From: Desulfatitalea sp. BRH_c12
GTDB lineage: Bacteria > Desulfobacterota > Desulfobacteria > Desulfobacterales > Desulfosarcinaceae
NCBI GenBank assembly: GCA_000961655.1
Contig: LADR01000068.1
Coordinates: forward strand, 1-47,953
Length of the DNA stretch: 47,953 nucleotides
Reading direction: 5' to 3'
The first letter of the stretch is position 1. Every line of letters begins with the position of its first letter. Both the position numbers and the translations under genes were made by a program. Under the pieces are notes generated by a model that was not told the DNA's origin, searched no databases, and saw only the letters and a program-made list of their open reading frames with translations. Positions 43,872 to 47,953 of this stretch are shown here, piece after piece.

Positions 43872-44234
43872 TTAAGGTTGACTTCTCGCCGACGCTATGA
43901 GCTCGACTGCTCTGGATTGCATGATGGTATCGAATCGAATCTCCGGGCATTCTTCAGCCATCTCGACCACCAGGAGAACCCGCCGGTATTCCTCGGACTG
44001 CAAATGGCGCAGCGTCTCCTCTTTGCTGGTCCAGAGTTCCTCGACCATGATGGCGCGCACCTCCTCGACGCCCCGGTAAAGTCTCGAACTGATACAGTTC
44101 GGATTGCATCGCGTTTGCACACTGACCGACTCCAGGATTTCGAGTGCTTCACTTTGCTTGTCGAGCGGAATCAGCATCCTTATGGTCGAACGAAACATGC
44201 CCTCGCTTATGCGGCCTTCTTGGAAGCGAACCAT
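43872..44234 (-). CDS. ABM-fold (antibiotic biosynthesis monooxygenase-like) protein 1
   Basis: A 120-residue protein of the dimeric ferredoxin-like ABM fold. RSTIRMLIPLDKQSEALEIL is strand-helix 1, TRCNPNCISSRLYR the next strand, VRAIMVEELWTSKEETLRHL the third with the following helix, and RRVLLVVEMAEECPEIRFDT the last part. Some ABM proteins are quinol or haem monooxygenases; the catalytic residues vary and I cannot assign a reaction. GGAGG stands before the ATG. A close paralogue lies at 47111-47458. A candidate sigma-54 site is about 80 bases upstream. It is the first gene of the run to the Ser-type sulfatase. Confidence 0.8.
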   Translation of the reverse strand: MVRFQEGRISEGMFRSTIRMLIPLDKQSEALEILESVSVQTRCNPNCISSRLYRGVEEVRAIMVEELWTSKEETLRHLQSEEYRRVLLVVEMAEECPEIRFDTIMQSRAVELIASARSQP

Positions 44235-44313
44235 GCAACTGCCTCCGACCTCTCCATGGGTGACGCATACTAATACGGCTACCCCCTGTGATACTCAGGT
44301 GCCGATGGAATTA

Positions 44314-44328
44314 GCGAAATGTGGGCCA
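44314..44328 (-). promoter_or_regulatory. Candidate sigma-54 (-24/-12) promoter upstream of the ABM-sulfatase run
   Basis: On the minus strand TGGCCCACATTTCGC. The invariant GG and GC are ten bases apart, and the rest differs from the consensus at only a few places. It sits about 80 bases before the ABM gene and between it and the sigma-54 activator gene. If correct, the activator drives ABM, the small gene, the Ser-type sulfatase, DUF1254 and the maturase. Confidence 0.4.
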
Positions 44329-44452
44329 AACTGAAAAAGAAAGGTTTATTGAGCATAAACATTTCTAATTACTGACATTGCTGGGATGTGACGAGAAGGA
44401 GGAGCAAGATGAGACGGTGGCGTTCTGACTTTATTTCGACGTTCAGTTGATA

Positions 44453-46417
44453 TTAAGGCATCACTTGTGGCGAACGCCGGATGCCCAGCTTTTTCATTTT
44501 GGAATGCAGTGTGGTACGTTTGAGTCCTAATATATCGGCTGCACCGCCTGGTCCCGAAAGGCGCCCGCCGGTCTGTTTCAGAACGCTTAATATGTGCCTG
44601 CGCTCGATATCCTCCAGGTTGCGGCCCTCGGGAGCTTCGGTAAAAGAGGCCTGGGGCAAGTGCAGATCCAGGGTTCTGCCCGTGCACTCGATCAGGGCGC
44701 GCTCGATCACGTTTCTCAACTCCCGGACGTTCCCGGGCCAGGCGTACTGTTGCAGTTTGTCCATGGACTTGCGCGGAATCTGATCGACCCGTTTACCCAT
44801 TTTTTTTTCATACTGCCGCACAAAGGCCCAGACGAGCGAGGGAATATCCTCGGGGCGTTCGCGAAGCGGCGGCAGCGTGATGGGGAAGACATTCAAACGG
44901 TAAAAAAGGTCTTTTCTGAATTTACCGGCCACGACCTGCTGTGACAGGTCTTGATTGGTGGCAGCGATGATGCGGACATCCACCTGCAGCGTTTGGTTGG
45001 ACCCCAAGCGTTCAAAACGCCCCTGTTCCAGCACCCGCAGCAATTTGGCCTGCACGTCGAGCGGCAGCTCGCCGATCTCGTCCAGAAACAGGGTGCCCCG
45101 GTCCGCCAACTCGAACCGTCCTGTCATGCGGGTCAGCGCGCCGGTATAGGCCCCCTTCTCGCGTCCGAACAGCTCGCTCTCGATCAGGGTGGGCGGCAGC
45201 GACGCGCAGTTGACCGTCACCATGGGGCGCTGCGTGCGGGCGCTCAGTCGATGCACCGACTTGGCCAGAAGCTCCTTGCCGGTGCCGGTTTCGCCTTCGA
45301 TGAGTACAGTGGCGTCCGTGCGGGCTACTTGTTCGACCTTGGCCAGGGTCTGACGCATCGGGGCACTTCTGCCGACGATCTCATCGTGAACGTGCTGAAG
45401 TTCGATTTCCTGCCGCAGATAGATGTTTTCCCTTTCGAGCTTGCGTTTGAGGCCTTCAATTTCTTCCACCTGCAGGCGCAGCCGTTCCTCCATTTGCTTG
45501 CGTTGGCTGATATCGATCGAGGCACCTGTCAGCTGCGCCGCTTCTCCCGTTGGTCTTAATCGCCGTTTGCCTTTGGAAAGAATCCATCGAATACTTCCGT
45601 CGGGAAGCACGATTCGGTATTCCACGTCGAGATCCGCATCGGATTGGATGGAGGCCTGTATAGCCTGATACACCCGTTGGCGATCGTCCGGGTGAATCGC
45701 CCGGTTGAAGCGTTCATAGTTCAGTTTTTCATCCGCTGCGAGATGGAAGATATCCTTGGCTTGAGGAGTAACCCAGATGAAACCGGTGTCGATCTCCATG
45801 ATCCACAACCCCACTCCCGCGGCCTCAGTCGCCAGATTCAGCCGGGCTTCGCTTTCAAGCAGTTCCTGATCTTTGCGCTTGCGGAAGAGTGCATTGGCGA
45901 ATATTTGGGCGACCAGATGAAATCTTTTTACGATAAGGTCCGGCCAGGTGCGTTCACTTTTCACGCAATGGAAGCCCAAAATACCGATGAGCGGCCCCCT
46001 CCCTGCCGAAAGCGGGATGACCACTGACGATTTGAGATTGTGCTTTCGCCGGAAATCCCGGTCGATTGCAGCTTCTGGCGGCATTTCCTCGGTGATGATC
46101 GTGAGCGCTTCGCCGCGCGTAATCTGCTCAAAAAGCCAAGGAAGCTCTTTTTGAGCGTCAATCCCTTGCGTACGCGGTGGCCAGCCCCACGGGCTATAGA
46201 GGTGGGTTATTGTCAAAAAATGCGGTGCCTTGTCCGACCACTGCCAAAGTGTAGATAAGTCCAACGACAGGCATTCGCAGATGAGCCGTTGAACATCTTC
46301 GATTGCAGCATCGATCCGTTCGGCAGGCAGATTGACAAAGCGAACGGAGATTTCGTTCAGCAGCGATTCGAAACGCAGGCTTTCTTCCAATTGAGTATTC
46401 GGAGTTAATTTTGTCAC
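44453..46417 (-). CDS. Sigma-54-dependent activator, GAF-PAS-AAA+-Fis (FhlA-like)
   Basis: A 654-residue enhancer-binding protein. Residues about 15-180 form a GAF sensor (VFVNLP-like start, [20 protein letters not shown]). Residues about 190-315 are a PAS domain ([40 protein letters not shown]). A short coiled helix follows at 320-345. The AAA+ core spans about 350-580 with Walker A GETGTGKE, the sigma-54 contact loop GAYTGA, Walker [12 protein letters not shown] and the R-finger region [15 protein letters not shown] Fis-type helix-turn-helix is at about 610-650 ([20 protein letters not shown]). No receiver domain is seen, so it senses a ligand itself. It is upstream of the ABM gene on the same strand. 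Confidence 0.95.
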   Translation of the reverse strand: MTKLTPNTQLEESLRFESLLNEISVRFVNLPAERIDAAIEDVQRLICECLSLDLSTLWQWSDKAPHFLTITHLYSPWGWPPRTQGIDAQKELPWLFEQITRGEALTIITEEMPPEAAIDRDFRRKHNLKSSVVIPLSAGRGPLIGILGFHCVKSERTWPDLIVKRFHLVAQIFANALFRKRKDQELLESEARLNLATEAAGVGLWIMEIDTGFIWVTPQAKDIFHLAADEKLNYERFNRAIHPDDRQRVYQAIQASIQSDADLDVEYRIVLPDGSIRWILSKGKRRLRPTGEAAQLTGASIDISQRKQMEERLRLQVEEIEGLKRKLERENIYLRQEIELQHVHDEIVGRSAPMRQTLAKVEQVARTDATVLIEGETGTGKELLAKSVHRLSARTQRPMVTVNCASLPPTLIESELFGREKGAYTGALTRMTGRFELADRGTLFLDEIGELPLDVQAKLLRVLEQGRFERLGSNQTLQVDVRIIAATNQDLSQQVVAGKFRKDLFYRLNVFPITLPPLRERPEDIPSLVWAFVRQYEKKMGKRVDQIPRKSMDKLQQYAWPGNVRELRNVIERALIECTGRTLDLHLPQASFTEAPEGRNLEDIERRHILSVLKQTGGRLSGPGGAADILGLKRTTLHSKMKKLGIRRSPQVMP

Positions 46418-46847
46418 GCAACACTCCCCTGGGGACTATCGTTCAAACCGCAACCTTCGCCATTGACCTTTTGTCTAAACCCGGGGCACACGAGAACAGG
46501 AATCTGAATGCAATTTTGTACATTTCCGAAAATAAAAACAAGAAAATTCGGGGAACGCCTGCACCAGGCAGAGAAGATCATCGGCCGCGCGCAGCTTGTG
46601 ACGGTCGAGAGAGGACTGGATTTGGTTGATGGGCAGGACGATCGATCTCGACAAGGGAATGCCACTGGCCAACAGGCCTGACCCAGCCGAAAATGAAGCA
46701 AGTTTGACACTTACCAAAATGGCGATGGCGAAATGAAGGCATTCAGCCCGGATATCGGCAATAGAACTTGTTCCACCCTGACCAAATGCCGGAAAATAGA
46801 GACCAAAGTTGCTTAAACAGACGCCTTATTCCGCTGGCGTTACATAA
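46418..46847. other. Gene-free part of the gap upstream of the activator
   Basis: No supported gene. A minus-strand frame at 46475-46717 (LSRSIVLPINQIQSSLDRHK) looks protein-like, but I cannot tie it to a family; it may be a remnant or the activator's leader region. No promoter was placed with confidence. Confidence 0.4.
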
Positions 46848-47027
46848 ATAGGTACCGGCGCTTCAGACCTCATCTACGAATTGCAACCGCAGCTCGCGTA
46901 TAAAATCACGGATTGGTTGGTTGGGCGGATTGGCTACCGTCACTTGTATAATGACATCGAGGGCGACAGCGGCGAATTTGATGGCGTGCTGCATGGGGTG
47001 ATTCTGGGTGTGGGCTGGGCATTTTAA
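46848..47027 (+). pseudogene. C-terminal remnant of an outer-membrane barrel
   Basis: A plus-strand frame of 59 residues without a start reads YELQPQLAYKITDWLVGRIG, YRHLYNDIEGDSGEFDGVLH and GVILGVGWAF before TAA. The GYRHL word and the terminal aromatic residue match the end of the barrel at 28645 (GYRHLEFDADD, VVGAVFRF). A stop codon directly upstream of the preserved part shows it is a fragment. It is the only plus-strand coding trace in the right half of the window. Confidence 0.6.
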
Positions 47028-47110
47028 GTCGCGCTACTCCTGCCTTGTCAGTTTATTTCGCATCCCAAGGCAGGGACCGCCGGACCGGTCGCTGACTGGC
47101 AATTTCCGGA

Positions 47111-47458
47111 TCAATGCGGCATCCGCGCCTTTTTAATGATCTCGATACCGCTCGTTTGCTTTATCTTTTCAAAACGGACTTCCGGAGGTTCTTCAGCCAT
47201 CTCGATCGCCAGCAGAACCCGCTTGAAGAGCTCCGACCGCAAATGACGGATGAGGTTATCTTCTTCTGCCCAGAGCTCGTCGAGCATGATCGCCCGCACA
47301 TCATCCACTCCGCGGTAAAGAACACAGTGGATGCAGCCTGAATCGCTTTGGGTCTGCGCTCTGACCGACTCCAGGATTTGGAGTGCTTCGCTTTGCATGA
47401 TTAACGGCACCAACATCCTGATGGTAGACCGGATACGATGCGGGTGTTTTTGGGTCAT
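47111..47458 (-). CDS. ABM-fold protein 2 (paralogue of the one at 43872)
   Basis: A 115-residue protein from ATG 47458 (MTQKHPHRIRSTIRMLVPLI). It follows the same path as the copy at 43872: RSTIRMLVPL, SEALQILESVRAQTQ, CVLYRGVDDVRAIMLDELWA, KRVLLAIEMAEEPPEVRFEK. It keeps one of the two Cys (GCIHC vs NCISS). GGGGGAGG precedes the chosen start; the frame is open to 47482. It stands alone between the barrel remnant and a PAS remnant. Reaction unknown. Confidence 0.8.
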   Translation of the reverse strand: MTQKHPHRIRSTIRMLVPLIMQSEALQILESVRAQTQSDSGCIHCVLYRGVDDVRAIMLDELWAEEDNLIRHLRSELFKRVLLAIEMAEEPPEVRFEKIKQTSGIEIIKKARMPH

Positions 47459-47569
47459 CGAAAACCTCCCCCAGGTCATCAACCTGAATGGGTTAACTCA
47501 TTAGACGGTGAGTAGCAGAACTTGTCGCCGCAACGAGGCGTAACATGACATGAAAGGCGAAATACATTG

Positions 47570-47700
47570 TTTGTGTTGCAACCTGGATCGCGCTGCAACC
47601 GGTCACGGTCCTCCGGATGAATCGAAAAAGGCCAGCACCGATCCAGAAGTTCGTCCATCACATGACCAAACAGCTCAGAGGCCGTTTCGACACCCAGATT
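47570..47700 (-). pseudogene. PAS-domain remnant
   Basis: The minus-strand frame reads NLGVETASELFGHVMDELLD then RCWPFSIHPEDRDRLQRDPG, which is the core of a sensory PAS domain (compare IHPDDRQRV in the activator at 44453). Before it a stop codon interrupts the frame, and after it the sequence becomes unlike protein. It lies directly upstream of ABM-fold gene 2, the same place the activator holds before ABM gene 1. Confidence 0.45.
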
Positions 47701-47752
47701 GACCGCTGGAAGCCGTCATTTGCATGGTGGATGAGCCACGTGAACGCTCCCT

Positions 47753-47953
47753 TCAAGGATTTTGCACTACGTACACCAGGTTGTTGCCCTGAAAAGCCGC
47801 ACGATAGTACACGCCACCACAGTTATGGTATTCGATCCCCTCCTTGGTTTCCGTAACGCAGCCGGACGGCAATACCGCCACGGTGGTCCCGACGGGCGGC
47901 GGGGCGCCGGCCGGGGCGGCAGAAGCCGGAGCCGGCTTTGCGGCAGCTTCCGG
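47753..47953 (-). CDS. C-terminal part of a small secreted protein (cut by window edge)
   Basis: The last 66 residues of a gene entering from the right. A Pro/Ala-rich linker (EAAAKPAPASAAPAGAPPPV) is followed by a small domain (TTVAVLPSGCVTETKEGIEY, HNCGGVYYRAAFQGNNLVYV) and ends VVQNP. The pattern of V-LP-GC, then Y-x-CGGVYY and the final FQGNNLVYVV is that of DUF6515-like exported proteins seen in desulfobacteria. Function unknown. The TGA is at 47753. Confidence 0.7.
   Translation of the reverse strand, partial: PEAAAKPAPASAAPAGAPPPVGTTVAVLPSGCVTETKEGIEYHNCGGVYYRAAFQGNNLVYVVQNP

Noticed and set aside
46475-46717. Minus-strand frame with a protein-like stretch (LSRSIVLPINQIQSSLDRHK)
   Set aside because: No family recognised, no ribosome site and it lies in a decayed region; kept only as a remark.
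1-47953. CRISPR arrays, rRNA genes, integrases or full insertion sequences
   Set aside because: None seen: no regularly spaced repeats, no rRNA-like sequence and no transposase or integrase motif on either strand.

Overview
The window reads as a chromosomal segment of an anaerobic, GC-rich Gram-negative bacterium, most likely a sulfate-reducing desulfobacterium of the Desulfosarcina/Desulfatitalea kind. This is inferred from gene content: an ATP-independent-looking nickel/cobalt ECF transporter, hypE, etfBA, an oxygen-sensitive sulfatase maturase, a multihaem cytochrome c and many lipoproteins. No rRNA was seen, so the taxon is an inference.

The left part (1-20 kb) is mostly housekeeping. 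On the minus strand lie the start of mutL, a 60-residue protein, gatA, a small Cys-rich protein, gatC, a SPOR-domain membrane protein and argS. A gap with a long hairpin element leads to a plus-strand cbiM/nikM - NikL-like - cbiQ cluster that has a good promoter and a structured leader, but no ATPase gene. Then follow an LPP20-type lipoprotein, tRNA-Val(GAC) with promoter and terminator, a Tat-like NAPE-PLD-type metallohydrolase (plus), pgsA, a secreted protein of unknown role, and an operon etfB-etfA-rimO-polyprenyl synthase transcribed from a good promoter. hypE-apbE and a TPM-like membrane protein close this part.

From about 20.3 to 46.4 kb every intact gene is on the minus strand and almost every product is exported: a VWA-OmpA protein, three MetA-type outer-membrane barrels, a Cys-type sulfatase, an eight-haem cytochrome with HEAT/TPR tail, an OmpW-like barrel, a SHOCT lipoprotein, two lipase-like lipoproteins enclosing a DUF4105 protein, an MscS channel, a DUF3313 lipoprotein, an anaerobic sulfatase maturase, a DUF1254 protein, a Ser-type sulfatase, a small unknown protein and an ABM-fold protein, ending with a GAF-PAS-AAA+-Fis sigma-54 activator. 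Candidate -24/-12 sites lie in front of the ABM-fold gene and the SHOCT gene. My working inference is an inducible envelope system that takes up and splits sulfate esters and lipid esters. In a sulfate reducer, the freed sulfate could also serve respiration.

The right part (44-48 kb) shows duplication and decay: a second ABM-fold gene, a PAS remnant, a barrel remnant on the plus strand, and the C-terminus of a small secreted protein at the edge. A second scar at 28.1-28.6 kb joins pieces of three genes, one of them matching the head of the Ser-type sulfatase.

Short hairpins with a TAGGG head recur in the gaps. In three cases the head supplies the TAG stop codon of the gene before it, which suggests an REP-like family.
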